DNA of 64,000 nt, taken from contig NZ_JADPKK010000022.1 of NCBI RefSeq assembly GCF_023073915.1, forward strand, positions 620,001 to 684,000. The letters are read 5' to 3'. A program made the position numbers and the translations under genes. Source of the stretch: Bradyrhizobium sp. 149. Lineage in GTDB: Bacteria > Pseudomonadota > Alphaproteobacteria > Rhizobiales > Xanthobacteraceae. Positions 35,609 through 45,098 of this stretch are shown piece after piece; within the stretch, counting starts at the first letter, position 1, and every line of letters begins with the position of its first letter. Below the pieces are notes generated by a model. That model saw nothing but the letters and a program-made list of their open reading frames with translations. It was not told the origin of the DNA and did not search any database.

Positions 35609-36538
35609 ATGAGAGTGCTCGTCATCGGCGCGGGAGCGCTTGGAGGTTACTACGGAGCTCGCCTGGTTCGAGCGGGCGCCGACGTGACCTTTCTGGTGCG
35701 GGCCGGGCGCGCGGAGCAGTTGCGGCGGAACGGACTGCAGGTCGTGAGTCCGCATGGCGACTTCGCCGTGCAGCCGAAAATCATTCTGGCGAACGATCTC
35801 AAGGAGCCGTTCGATGTCGTGCTCGTCGGCGTGAAATCTTATTCGCTCAACGACGCCATGAGCCAGTTTGCGCCGGCCGTTGGTGCCGACACGATGATCT
35901 TGCCGATCCTGAATGGCTTGAAACATATTGACGCCCTGACTGCGCGGTTCGGCGCCACGCACGTCCTCGGCGGGCTCGCGAACGTCAGTGCCGGGCTCGA
36001 TGCGGAGGGGCGTGTCGTTCAGTTCATGGCCAATCAGACGATCGTGTTCGGCGAGATCGAGGGCGCATCGAGCGAGCGCGTGCTCGCTCTGGAGGCGCTG
36101 CTCCATGTCCCCGGCATCGACGTGCGCGCCAGCGAGGCGATCATGCAGGACATGTGGGAGAAATTCGTCCAGCTCAGCACGCTCGCCGGCATCACCTGCC
36201 TGATGCGCGCGAGCATCGGCGACATCCTGGCGGTACCGAACGGAGAGCAATCCATCTTCCGGCTGTTCGCGGAATGCTGCGCCGTCGCGACGGCTTCGGG
36301 TTTTGAACCGCGGGCCCCCTTCATCGAGTTCGACCGAAAGCTGTTCACGACCGTGGATTCACCGCTCAAGGCGTCGATGCTGCGGGACATCGAGCGCGGC
36401 TCGTTGACCGAGGCGGAACACATCCTCGGCGATATGGCCAACCGGGCCCGTACACTGGGCATCGACACGCCGCTGCTGGATTTGGCCCGCGCGCATGTGG
36501 CAGCCTATGAGATTGGACGGCAACGAGCGGCCAGCTAA
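35609..36538 (+). CDS. 2-Dehydropantoate 2-reductase-family protein
   Basis: 309 residues of the KPR/PanE (ketopantoate reductase) superfamily, which converts 2-dehydropantoate to pantoate with NADPH for CoA synthesis. The N-domain starts MRVLVIGAGALGGYYGARLV, with the conserved KSYSLNDAM (Lys of the NADPH site), MILPILNGLKHID and the helical C-domain (MQDMWEKFVQLSTLAGITCL). Whether it is the true PanE or a paralog on another keto acid cannot be told. ATG 35609 has GGGAG upstream at good spacing; ATG 35597 is an alternative. Its stop overlaps the recG stop by 3 bp in convergent orientation. Confidence 0.8.
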   Translation: MRVLVIGAGALGGYYGARLVRAGADVTFLVRAGRAEQLRRNGLQVVSPHGDFAVQPKIILANDLKEPFDVVLVGVKSYSLNDAMSQFAPAVGADTMILPILNGLKHIDALTARFGATHVLGGLANVSAGLDAEGRVVQFMANQTIVFGEIEGASSERVLALEALLHVPGIDVRASEAIMQDMWEKFVQLSTLAGITCLMRASIGDILAVPNGEQSIFRLFAECCAVATASGFEPRAPFIEFDRKLFTTVDSPLKASMLRDIERGSLTEAEHILGDMANRARTLGIDTPLLDLARAHVAAYEIGRQRAAS

Positions 36539-38643
36539 CCCGCTCCGATCAGCGGGATCGCTTCATCCCGCTCGTACAGATACAGCAGGCATCGCAGTGC
36601 CTCGCCGCGCTCGCCCTTCAGCTTGGGATCGTCCTTCAGGATGCGCAGCGCCTCGTCGCGGGCCTGCGTGATGAGTTGGCCGTGCACCTCCGAGCGGGCG
36701 ATGCGGTAGCCGGGCAGGCCGCTCTGGCGCACGCCGAGCACATCGCCTTCGCCGCGCAGCTTCAGATCTTCCTCGGCGATCCGAAAGCCGTCGGTGGTCT
36801 CGCGGATCACCTTCAGCCGCGCCTTCGACATCTCGCCGAGCGGCTCGGAGTAGAGCAGCAGACAGGTCGAGGCTTCCGAGCCGCGCCCGATGCGGCCGCG
36901 CAATTGATGAAGCTGGGCGAGGCCAAAGCGTTCGGCGTTCTCGATCACCATGATGGTCGCCGCCGGCACGTCGACGCCGACCTCGACGACGGTGGTCGCG
37001 ACCAGCAGCCCGATCTCGTGGGCGGCGAACTGGCCCATCACGCGGTCCTTCTCGGTGCCCTTCATCTGGCCGTGGACGAGGCCGACGCGCTCGCCGAAAC
37101 GCTTCTGCAGGCTTTCGAAACGCTTGGTCGCATTGGTCAGGTGCTCGGTGCCCTCGGCCTCGGATTCCTCGACCAGCGGACAGATCCAGTAGACCAGTTT
37201 GCCGGATTCGAGCGCGCGGCCGATGCTGTCGGTGACCTCGCCGAGGCGGCTCATCGATATGGTGCGGGTTTCGATCGGCTGGCGGCCGGCCGGCTTTTCG
37301 CGCAACTCGGAGATGTCCATGTCGCCGAAATAGGTCAGCACCAGCGTACGCGGGATCGGCGTGGCGCTCAGCACCAGCACGTCGACGGCCTCGCCCTTCG
37401 AGGTCAGCGCCAGCCGCTCGCGCACGCCAAAACGATGCTGCTCGTCGACGATCGCGAGGGCGAGATCGCTAAAGATCACGTCGTCCTGGATCAAGGCGTG
37501 GGTGCCGACGAGCAGGTCGATCTCGCCGGCTTCGAGTTGGGCCAGCAGCTCCCGGCGCTCCTTGCCCTTTTCGCGGCCGGTGAGGATCGCGACCCGCATT
37601 CCCGCGCGCTCGGCGAGCGGCGCGATGGTCTTGATGTGCTGCCGCGCCAAAATCTCTGTCGGCGCCATCAGCGCCGCCTGCTTGCCGACTTCAGTGACGG
37701 CAGCGGCGGCGAGCAGCGCGACCACGGTCTTGCCTGAGCCGACGTCGCCCTGGAGCAGACGCAGCATGCGCACGGGTTGTTGCAGATCGCTCGCGATGGC
37801 AGCTGCCGCGTCGCGCTGGGATGACGTCAGCGCATAGGGCAGGGCATCGATGATCTTGCTGCGGAGGTGTCCGTCGCCGGCGTTGCGGACGCCGGCCGGG
37901 CGACGCAATTGCGCGCGAATCAGGGCGAGCGCGAGTTGCCCGGCCAGGAGTTCGTCGAAGGCGAGGCGCGACCAGAACGGCTGGTCGGGCAGAATGTCGG
38001 TGAGCTCGACCGGCTGGTGCACGCGGTTGAGCGCTTCAGTGATCGGCGGGAAATTGCAGCGCCGCAGCACCTCCGGGCTGATCCATTCCGGCAAGGACGG
38101 CAGCTTCTGCAGCGCCTGCGCGACCGCGCGGCGGAGCGAGCCGAGCGCAAGGCCTTCCGTGAGGGGATAGACGGGATCGATGCCGGAGAGTTTTGAGATC
38201 GCCTCCTCGTCCAGAACCCGGTCCGGATGCACGATCTGCGGGATGCCGTCGTACATCTGCAGCGTACCGGAGACGAAGCGTTTCTCGCCCATCGGCAGCA
38301 GCTTTTCGACATAGCCTGGTTTAGCGCGGAAGAACGTCAGCACGACGTCGCCGGTGTCGTCGCTGGCATAGACGAGATAGGGCGCGCGCGCATTGCGCGG
38401 CGGGGGCGGGCGGTGGCGGTCGACGGTGACCTCCAGCGTCACCATGGTTCCCTGCACGGCGTCGCGGATCTTCGGCCGGGCCCGGCGGTCGATGACCTGA
38501 CTCGGCAAATGCAGCAACAGATCAACCAGCCGCGGCGTCTCGTTGCGGCTGAGCAGATATTGCAGCAGCTTGTCCTGCTTCGGACCGACGCCGGGCAGGC
38601 TGGTCACGGGGGCAAACAGCGGATTGAGCAGGCTGGGGCGCAT
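36535..38643 (-). CDS. recG: ATP-dependent DNA helicase RecG
   Basis: 702 residues, typical RecG length. A wedge (OB-fold) domain comes first (IRDAVQGTMVTLEVTVDRHR). Then come Walker A near residue 300 (LQGDVGSGKTVVALLAAAAV), the DEQH box (AIVDEQHRFGVRERLALTSK), TATPIPRTLVLTYFGDM and the helicase C-domain with HGQMKG and the QLRGRIGRG motif, ending with the wedge-contacting TRG-like tail. It remodels stalled replication forks. Divergent from sdhE across 155 bp. Confidence 0.96.
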   Translation of the reverse strand: MRPSLLNPLFAPVTSLPGVGPKQDKLLQYLLSRNETPRLVDLLLHLPSQVIDRRARPKIRDAVQGTMVTLEVTVDRHRPPPPRNARAPYLVYASDDTGDVVLTFFRAKPGYVEKLLPMGEKRFVSGTLQMYDGIPQIVHPDRVLDEEAISKLSGIDPVYPLTEGLALGSLRRAVAQALQKLPSLPEWISPEVLRRCNFPPITEALNRVHQPVELTDILPDQPFWSRLAFDELLAGQLALALIRAQLRRPAGVRNAGDGHLRSKIIDALPYALTSSQRDAAAAIASDLQQPVRMLRLLQGDVGSGKTVVALLAAAAVTEVGKQAALMAPTEILARQHIKTIAPLAERAGMRVAILTGREKGKERRELLAQLEAGEIDLLVGTHALIQDDVIFSDLALAIVDEQHRFGVRERLALTSKGEAVDVLVLSATPIPRTLVLTYFGDMDISELREKPAGRQPIETRTISMSRLGEVTDSIGRALESGKLVYWICPLVEESEAEGTEHLTNATKRFESLQKRFGERVGLVHGQMKGTEKDRVMGQFAAHEIGLLVATTVVEVGVDVPAATIMVIENAERFGLAQLHQLRGRIGRGSEASTCLLLYSEPLGEMSKARLKVIRETTDGFRIAEEDLKLRGEGDVLGVRQSGLPGYRIARSEVHGQLITQARDEALRILKDDPKLKGERGEALRCLLYLYERDEAIPLIGAG

Positions 38644-38667
38644 TCCATCTTTTCAATGACGATGGAT

Positions 38668-38686
38668 TGCCGGGTCAAGCCCGGCA
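38668..38686. repeat. Short palindrome, half of the dispersed intergenic repeat
   Basis: TGCCGGG TCAAG CCCGGCA, in the recG-sdhE gap. It resembles one half of the larger repeat at 54914-55003 (same CCGG..CAAGCCCGGC core), a family found dispersed between genes in Bradyrhizobium. Confidence 0.55.
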
Positions 38687-38798
38687 GTGAGGATCGCTAA
38701 ACAATTGCAATAACAAAGGGCTGACAGGGCCGGTTCGAGTGGCTATATCACCCCGGCCCGGCACGTCCGGGCTTTTGGCGTTTGACTGGAATTCAGAC

Positions 38799-39089
38799 AT
38801 GACGGGAACGACACGATCGAGCAGCGGGCTGGACGACCGTCGCAAGCGGCTTCTGTTCCGCTGCTGGCACCGCGGCACGCGCGAGATGGACCTGATCCTC
38901 GGCCGCTTCGCGGATGCCGAGATCGGCAATCTGTCCGATGACGAGCTGACGCAGCTCGAGACCCTGCTCGAAGAGGCCGATCCCGACCTCTATGCCGCCA
39001 TCACCGGCGACAAGGTGCTTCCCGCCGAAGTCATCGGCCCGCTGTTTGCGCGCATCAAGGCGTATCCGATCGCGGACCGCGACGTATGA
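38799..39089 (+). CDS. sdhE: Succinate dehydrogenase assembly factor SdhE
   Basis: 96 residues beginning MTGTTRSSSGLDDRRKRLLF. The RGTREMD motif (RGxxE family signature) near residue 25-31 is the one required for covalent FAD attachment to SdhA. Helical acidic rest (QLETLLEEADPDLYAAITGD). Its stop overlaps mfd's ATG by 4 bp (ATGA), so the two are translated in a coupled way, as in many alphaproteobacteria. Confidence 0.93.
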   Translation: MTGTTRSSSGLDDRRKRLLFRCWHRGTREMDLILGRFADAEIGNLSDDELTQLETLLEEADPDLYAAITGDKVLPAEVIGPLFARIKAYPIADRDV

Positions 39090-42000
39090 AGCAGGGGATG
39101 AAATCGCCGGCCGAGCTGCTCGCGCCCGGCCGCGCGCTGACGCTTGCCAATGTCGCCGAGGGGGCCGAGGGCCTCGTCGTCTCCGATCTCGCGCGCGCCA
39201 TCGCCGCGCGGCCGAAGAAGCCGGCCGTCAGCCTCGCGGTGATCTGCCGCGACGGGCCGCGGATGCAGCAGCTCGAACGGGCGCTGCAATTCTTCGCGCC
39301 CGATTTGCCCGTGCTGACCTTCCCGGCCTGGGACTGCCAGCCCTATGACCGCGTCTCGCCGCATGGCGGCGTCCTCGCGCAGCGCCTGACGACGCTGGCA
39401 CGGCTTGCGTCGCTGACCGGCAGCGACAAGCCGCTGATCGTGCTGACCACGGTGAACGCCGCCGTGCAGCGCGTGCCCTCGCGCGACCTCGTCGCGGCGC
39501 AGGCGCTGTCGGTCGCGCCCGGCAACGTCGTGCCGATGAACGCCATCATCGCCTGGCTCGAGCACAACGGCTACAACCGCTCCTCGACCGTGCGCGAGCC
39601 CGGCGAATATGCCGTGCGCGGCGGCATTCTGGACCTGTTTCCGGCCGGCCTCGACCAGCCCGTGCGCTTCGATTTCTTCGGCGACAGCCTGGAATCGATC
39701 CGCACCTTCGATGCCGAGACCCAGCGTACGCTGCTCGACATGCGCGCGCTCGATCTCGTGCCGATCTCCGAATTCCAACTCGTCACCGACACCATCCGCC
39801 GCTTTCGCATGGGCTATGTCGCCGAGTTCGGCGCACCCGAGCGCGACGATGCGCTCTACGAGGCCGTCAGCGAGGGGCGCCGTCATCCCGGCATGGAGCA
39901 TTGGCTGCCGCTGTTCCAGGACCGGATGGACACGCTGTTCGACTATCTGCAAGGAGCTAGCGTTGCGATCGAGCCGCAGGCGGAGGATGCCATCCGCGAA
40001 CGCTTCAAGCAGATCCTCGACTATTACCAGGCCCGCCGCGATGCGATGGAGCATCCGGGCGGCGGCGCCATCTACAAGCCGCTGCCGCCGGACAGGCTTT
40101 ATCTGACCGAGGAGGAGTGGGGCAAGCGCGAGAGCGAGATGCCGTTGGTGCGGCTGACGCAGTTTTCGGTTCCGGCTGATGGCGCCTCGGTCGTCGATGC
40201 CGGGGCGCGCAAAGGCCGCGACTTCGCGCCGGAGCGCAACGATAGCAACGTCAACGTCTTCGAAGCCGTCGTCGCACATGTGCATGGGCTGCTGACAAGC
40301 CGCAAGAAGGTGGTCATCGCGCTCTGGACGGAGGGCTCGCGCGACCGCATGATCTCGATGCTGCGCGATCACAAGCTCACCCCTGTGACCAGCGTCAACA
40401 GTTGGCGCACGGTGCAGGCGACCCCGCGCAACGAGACCATGCTCGCCGTGCTCGGCCTGGAAAGCGGTTTCGAGACCGACGAGATCGCTGTCATCAGCGA
40501 GCAGGACATCCTCGGTGACCGCCTGGTGCGGCCGCGCAAGGCGAGCCGCAAGCTCGACAATTTCATCTCGGAGATCACGAGCCTGGCGGCCGGCGACATC
40601 GTCGTCCACGTCGATCACGGCATCGGCCGCTTCGTCGGGCTCCAGACCCTCGACGTCGCCGGCGCGCCGCATGACTGCCTTGAGCTGCACTATGCCGCCG
40701 AGACCAAGCTGTTCCTGCCGGTCGAGAACATCGAGCTGCTGTCGCGCTACGGCTCCGACCAGACCACGGTCGAGCTGGATCGTCTGGGTGGTTCGGGCTG
40801 GCAGACGCGCAAGGCCAAGCTCAAGAACCGCATCCGCGAGATCGCGGGCGAGCTGATCAAGATCGCCGCCGAGCGCCACCTCCATGAGGCGCCAAAGCTG
40901 CCGGTGCAGCCGGGTCTCTATGACGAATTCTGCGCGCGCTTCCCCTATGACGAGACCGAGGACCAGCTTGGCGCGATCGAATCCACGCTGAAGGACCTCG
41001 AACTCGGCCGTCCGATGGACCGGCTGATCTGCGGCGACGTCGGCTTCGGAAAGACGGAGGTGGCGCTGCGCGCCGCCTTCGCGGTGGCGCTCGAGGGCAA
41101 GCAGGTCGCTGTCGTGGTGCCGACCACGCTGCTGGCGCGCCAGCACCACAAGACGTTCACCGATCGTTTCAAAGGGTTCCCGGTGCAGGTCGCTCAGGCC
41201 TCGCGGCTGGTGCCGACCAAGCAGCTCAACGAGGTCAAGAAGGGCCTCACCGACGGCTCGGTCGACATCGTCGTCGGCACCCACGCGCTGCTCAGCAAGT
41301 CGATCAAGTTCCGCGACCTCGGCCTGCTGATCGTTGACGAGGAGCAGCACTTCGGCGTCACCCACAAGGAGCGGCTGAAGCAGCTCCGCGCCGAGGTGCA
41401 CGTGCTGACGCTGTCCGCGACGCCGATCCCGCGTACGCTCCAATTGGCGCTCACTGGCGTGCGCGAGCTCTCGATCATCGCCTCGCCCCCCGTCGACCGC
41501 CTCGCGGTACGCACCTTCGTCGCCCCGCACGATCCGCTGATGATCCGCGAGGCGCTGCTGCGCGAGCGCTATCGCGGCGGCCAGGCGTTCTACGTGGTGC
41601 CGCGCATCGACGATCTCGCCGAGGTCAAGGATTTCCTCGACAAGAACGTCCCGGAGATGAAGGTCGCGGTCGCGCACGGGCAGATGCCGCCCGCCGTGAT
41701 CGAGGACATCATGACCGCGTTCTACGACGGCAAGTTCGACATCCTGCTGTCGACCACGATCGTGGAATCCGGCCTCGACATCCCCAACGCGAACACGTTG
41801 ATCGTGCATCGGGCCGACATGTTCGGCCTTGCCCAGCTCTACCAGCTCCGCGGCCGCGTCGGTCGTTCCAAGCTGCGCGCCTATGCGTTGTTCACGCTGC
41901 CGGCGCAGCAGAAGATCACGGCGCAGGCCGAGCGCCGGCTCACCGTGCTGCAATCGCTGGAGACGCTGGGCGCGGGCTTCCAGCTCGCCTCGCACGACCT

Positions 42001-42604
42001 CGATATCCGCGGCGCCGGCAACATCCTGGGCGAGCAGCAGTCCGGCCACATCAAGGAGGTCGGCTTCGAGCTCTATCAATCGATGCTGGAGGAGGCGATC
42101 GTCAACCTCAAGGCCGGCGTGTCCGAACCCGCCGCCGACCGCTGGTCGCCGTCGATCACCATCGGCATGCCCGTGCTCATTCCGGAGGACTATGTCGGCG
42201 ATCTCTCGGTGCGGCTGTCGCTCTACCGCCGTCTCGCCGATCTCGACACCGAGGAGGAGATCGAGAACTTTGGCGCCGAGATGCGCGACCGTTTCGGCGT
42301 GCTGCCGGACGAGGTGCGCTACCTGTTCAAGGTCGCCGCGATCAAGGCGTTCTGCCGTCAGGCCAATGTCGGGAAGATCGATGCCGGCCCGAAGGGCGCC
42401 GTCATCGCCTTCCGCGACAACTCCTTTGCCCATCCCGACCGTCTGGTCACGTTCATCCGCAGCCACGGCCAGGCCGCGAAAGTGCGGCCCGACATGAAGG
42501 TGGTGTTCTTCCAGGACTGGGAAACGCCGGAGGAGCGTCTCGCCGGCACTACCGAAATCATGCGGCAACTGGCGCAGCTCGCGCAGAGCAAGAAGGCGGC
42601 GTAG
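39086..42604 (+). CDS. mfd: Transcription-repair coupling factor
   Basis: 1172 residues. The UvrB-homologous N-terminus includes VLTFPAWDCQPYDRVSPHGG. The RNA polymerase interaction domain lies around residue 500. Then come the motor domains with Walker A near residue 655 (ICGDVGFGKTEVALRAAFAV), DEEQ (LLIVDEEQHFGVTHKERLKQ), TATPIPRTLQLALTGVREL and a C-domain with HGQMPP, QLRGRVGRSKLRAYALF and the TRCF tail. It displaces RNA polymerase stalled at lesions and recruits UvrA. Start ATG 39086 overlaps sdhE. Confidence 0.97.
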   Translation: MKQGMKSPAELLAPGRALTLANVAEGAEGLVVSDLARAIAARPKKPAVSLAVICRDGPRMQQLERALQFFAPDLPVLTFPAWDCQPYDRVSPHGGVLAQRLTTLARLASLTGSDKPLIVLTTVNAAVQRVPSRDLVAAQALSVAPGNVVPMNAIIAWLEHNGYNRSSTVREPGEYAVRGGILDLFPAGLDQPVRFDFFGDSLESIRTFDAETQRTLLDMRALDLVPISEFQLVTDTIRRFRMGYVAEFGAPERDDALYEAVSEGRRHPGMEHWLPLFQDRMDTLFDYLQGASVAIEPQAEDAIRERFKQILDYYQARRDAMEHPGGGAIYKPLPPDRLYLTEEEWGKRESEMPLVRLTQFSVPADGASVVDAGARKGRDFAPERNDSNVNVFEAVVAHVHGLLTSRKKVVIALWTEGSRDRMISMLRDHKLTPVTSVNSWRTVQATPRNETMLAVLGLESGFETDEIAVISEQDILGDRLVRPRKASRKLDNFISEITSLAAGDIVVHVDHGIGRFVGLQTLDVAGAPHDCLELHYAAETKLFLPVENIELLSRYGSDQTTVELDRLGGSGWQTRKAKLKNRIREIAGELIKIAAERHLHEAPKLPVQPGLYDEFCARFPYDETEDQLGAIESTLKDLELGRPMDRLICGDVGFGKTEVALRAAFAVALEGKQVAVVVPTTLLARQHHKTFTDRFKGFPVQVAQASRLVPTKQLNEVKKGLTDGSVDIVVGTHALLSKSIKFRDLGLLIVDEEQHFGVTHKERLKQLRAEVHVLTLSATPIPRTLQLALTGVRELSIIASPPVDRLAVRTFVAPHDPLMIREALLRERYRGGQAFYVVPRIDDLAEVKDFLDKNVPEMKVAVAHGQMPPAVIEDIMTAFYDGKFDILLSTTIVESGLDIPNANTLIVHRADMFGLAQLYQLRGRVGRSKLRAYALFTLPAQQKITAQAERRLTVLQSLETLGAGFQLASHDLDIRGAGNILGEQQSGHIKEVGFELYQSMLEEAIVNLKAGVSEPAADRWSPSITIGMPVLIPEDYVGDLSVRLSLYRRLADLDTEEEIENFGAEMRDRFGVLPDEVRYLFKVAAIKAFCRQANVGKIDAGPKGAVIAFRDNSFAHPDRLVTFIRSHGQAAKVRPDMKVVFFQDWETPEERLAGTTEIMRQLAQLAQSKKAA

Positions 42605-42854
42605 GGCCTGTGACGTTTCCGGAGGCGGCGTAGCGCGAAACGATGCTCCGCCCCCGGATCGAAAACAGCGACATATGCCCACTTGCGGAATGACCGAACA
42701 GTAGCTATGTTGATTTTATCGAGTTTCGGCCGAACGACTTGGCCTCGCCGCTGAAAAGCGCGCCTGACTGACGACCCTCCCTCCAGATCTCGACGACACA
42801 GACCGCGCTTTCCGAGCGCGGCCAAACGCTTATCTATCTTAAAGGACGACCCCC
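42605..42854 (+). promoter_or_regulatory. Promoter and long 5'-UTR of the cold-shock gene (inferred)
   Basis: A 250-nt gap before the cold-shock gene, with AAAGGACGACC just before the ATG. Cold-shock mRNAs usually carry long structured leaders; a hairpin CCGCGCTTTCCGAGCGCGG (about 42813-42831) fits this. The transcription start is not visible. Confidence 0.4.
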
Positions 42855-43064
42855 ATGACGACGGGAACTGTGAAGTGGTTTAACAGCCAAAAGGGCTTCG
42901 GATTCATTCAGCCGGACGAAGGCAGCCAGGATGTCTTCGTTCATATCAGCGCCGTTGAACGCGCCGGCATGAACACCCTCAACGAGGGGCAGAAGGTTTC
43001 TTTTGAAGTTGTTGCAGACCGCCGCACCGGCAAGTCTGCTGCTGAGGATCTGCGCGCTGCATAA
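42855..43064 (+). CDS. Cold-shock domain protein (CspA family)
   Basis: 69 residues, a single cold-shock OB-fold. RNP1 is KGFGFIQPDEG and RNP2 is VFVHISAVERAG, both with the RNA-contacting aromatic residues. It binds single-stranded nucleic acid and acts as RNA chaperone. Terminator at 43129-43160. Confidence 0.95.
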   Translation: MTTGTVKWFNSQKGFGFIQPDEGSQDVFVHISAVERAGMNTLNEGQKVSFEVVADRRTGKSAAEDLRAA

Positions 43065-43128
43065 GCTGCGCGATTAGTGCTATGTCGCTTTGACCACGGA
43101 TGTACTGGCAGAGCCTCTGGTTCTACGA

Positions 43129-43160
43129 CCCGCGACCGGTTCACCGGCCGCGGGTTTTTT
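43129..43160 (+). terminator. Intrinsic terminator after the cold-shock gene
   Basis: CCCGCGACCGG (43129-43139), loop TTCA, CCGGCCGCGGG (43144-43154) with one mismatch, followed by TTTTTT. Confidence 0.85.
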
Positions 43161-43238
43161 GTCACCCGCATGCCGAGGGCCAGATCATACTCCCCGGCGA
43201 ATAGTGGCGTTTCGCGCGAGCATCCCCATATAACGGGT

Positions 43239-43406
43239 ATGGCAAACTGGCAGAAGACGACCCCGCGGCAAGCTCCCATGACGAAGGCTGAGCTCCGCCA
43301 GATGCTGACCGAGGCCGTCCGCAACACGCAGCCCAGGCTCGAGCATAGGCCGAAGCGCCTGGCGAAGACCAAGACGATCGCCATTGGGACCGCCTGCGCC
43401 GACTAG
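43239..43406 (+). CDS. Small basic hypothetical protein
   Basis: 55 residues beginning MANWQKTTPRQAPMTKAELR, then a helical, basic stretch (QMLTEAVRNTQPRLEHRPKR). No ribosome site stands out and no homologue is named. The longer frame from 43077 runs through the upstream terminator. Confidence 0.5.
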   Translation: MANWQKTTPRQAPMTKAELRQMLTEAVRNTQPRLEHRPKRLAKTKTIAIGTACAD

Positions 43407-43482
43407 ATGTGGTCATTCCGCCGGTCCGCTGAACCCGGAGATACCACGCGAATTCATTCGACAAATTCTATGCAGGAGCAGT

Positions 43483-43719
43483 ATGCGCAAGCTTCCCGTA
43501 CCCACCGAACAAGAGATCATTGAAGGCCCCCAAGCCGTATGCTTTCAGATCGCGAATGGGAACGCTCGACAGAGCTGCATTTTGCAAACCACCTTCCCGA
43601 CGAAATTGCAGGCACAAAGGTATCTTCTCACGAATTGGCCGGCCATCGACAAGATGGCTCGCGACGCTCTCGCGATGGGAAGCTTTGAAGACGGTCAGAT
43701 CAAACTCGTGATGGCCTGA
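43483..43719 (+). CDS. Small hypothetical protein
   Basis: 78 residues from ATG 43483, preceded by AGGAG at 8 nt. MRKLPVPTEQEIIEGPQAVC opens a short sequence with two Cys and a helical end (NWPAIDKMARDALAMGSFED). Function unknown. Confidence 0.6.
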   Translation: MRKLPVPTEQEIIEGPQAVCFQIANGNARQSCILQTTFPTKLQAQRYLLTNWPAIDKMARDALAMGSFEDGQIKLVMA

Positions 43720-43786
43720 ACAGCCCGAGCCCTACGGCGGACGTTCAAGAAGGGCATGAGATCAGCGAACCGAGGCTGCTCTTGTT

Positions 43787-45034
43787 CTACGACGCCGCGC
43801 GCGACGCGTCGGCGGACAGCCGTCCAAGCAGCGATCTTGCCGTATCCGACGGCGACAAGGAATCCACGCTGACCACGGGATCGCTGCGCATCTCGTGCTT
43901 GCCGTTCGACGTGTGCCGCATCACCGCGGAGAGGCGGCGGGCGATCATGTGGGCGGTGCGGAAGTCGGTCTCGGCGAACACGACGATGACCGAACCGTCC
44001 TTCTGCACTGCTCCAAAATCCATCTGCCGCATCAGGCGGCTGAGAATGCGCGCGGCATCGAGTTGGGCGCGGGAATTGCCGGGGTCGAAGGCGAAGCGCG
44101 CGACCGAGAGGCCGCCGCCGCGGGCCAGCGTCTGCTCGACCGCTTTGGTAAAATCGCGCGCAAAAGCTTCCACCGTGAGCAGGCCAGTGCGCGGGTCGAG
44201 CCAGCCACCGGCATCGATCGAGCGCAGCGTGCGGCTCAGCTGCGCTTCCATCGCGTGCTGGCGGATCAGGGGCAGCGCGTTGGCGGCGACCTTGGCCGGC
44301 TCGCCCGGGATCAATTCGAGATTGGGCAGATCGTAACCCTGCGTGAGCTGGTGCGCGGTCAGGATCACCGGCAGGCTGCGGAAGCGGGTGTCCTCGGCGA
44401 GCACCGTGAGGAAGGCATCGGTCACGCGGGCCGTAAAGCCCTCGGCCAGCACGACGCCGTCGAGGTCACGGGTGTTGAGATGTTTGGCCGCGGCCTCGAT
44501 CGAGAGCGCGCCGACGACGCCGACGCGCTCGCCGAGCGCAACGGAAAGCGCAGGGTAAGCCGCGCCGCGGCCGATCAGGAGCACTGTGGCATCGCGAACG
44601 GGATCGGCCTCCGGCAGCGCGACTTTCACTTCCGGAAGCCGGCGCAGGACCGTGGCATGAAGCGTGCGGATGCGCAGCGCGGCGCGAAGCCGCGCGATCA
44701 GGCGGTCGGAATGGCCGCCGCGCGAGGAGGAGAAAGGCAGGGCGTTGTGCGGGAGCGCGCCCGCTGCGTCCAGCGCCACGAAGGGTAGGTAAGGCGATTG
44801 CTCCGCGATCTTCCTGGCGAGCGGCGCCAGATGCGGCTCGTGCCCGGCATGCAGCGCGGCGAGAACTGCGGCCGGCTGTACCTCTTCGACCGCGCGCGCC
44901 GCGCCCGCCCAGCCCGTGTCGATCACGGGGAAGAATCGCGCCTCGTCCAGCGCCGCAATGAAGGCCGGCCGCTCGGCATCGGACACAAACAGGATCGGGC
45001 CGGCCTGGGACATCGAGAAACTCTGATCACGCAA
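43787..45034 (-). CDS. Degenerate GGDEF-domain protein, third gene of an operon
   Basis: 415 residues. The N-terminal half has receiver-like segments (ILFVSDAERPAFIAALDEAR, VLLIGRGAAYPALSVALGER, GVVLAEGFT). From about residue 270 the sequence DPRTGLLTVEAFARDFTKAV matches the start of a GGDEF domain (usually DPLTGLxNRRxF), but the GGDEF active-site loop is replaced by QKDGSVIVVFAETDFR. It cannot be a normal diguanylate cyclase and may be a regulatory or c-di-GMP-binding relic. The gene lies 64 bp downstream of the adenylate-forming enzyme on the same strand. Confidence 0.7.
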   Translation of the reverse strand: MRDQSFSMSQAGPILFVSDAERPAFIAALDEARFFPVIDTGWAGAARAVEEVQPAAVLAALHAGHEPHLAPLARKIAEQSPYLPFVALDAAGALPHNALPFSSSRGGHSDRLIARLRAALRIRTLHATVLRRLPEVKVALPEADPVRDATVLLIGRGAAYPALSVALGERVGVVGALSIEAAAKHLNTRDLDGVVLAEGFTARVTDAFLTVLAEDTRFRSLPVILTAHQLTQGYDLPNLELIPGEPAKVAANALPLIRQHAMEAQLSRTLRSIDAGGWLDPRTGLLTVEAFARDFTKAVEQTLARGGGLSVARFAFDPGNSRAQLDAARILSRLMRQMDFGAVQKDGSVIVVFAETDFRTAHMIARRLSAVMRHTSNGKHEMRSDPVVSVDSLSPSDTARSLLGRLSADASRAAS

Positions 45035-45098
45035 CAGGTGCTGCGCAATCTAGTCCGGCCGCCTTAATGCAGCGTCAATGGATCAGTCGAAACCACCC

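Noticed and set aside
38990..42682. Very long minus-strand open frame (1230 codons) opposite mfd
   Set aside because: It mirrors mfd exactly; high GC3 keeps the antisense frame open. It has no family-like motifs while mfd has all of its own.
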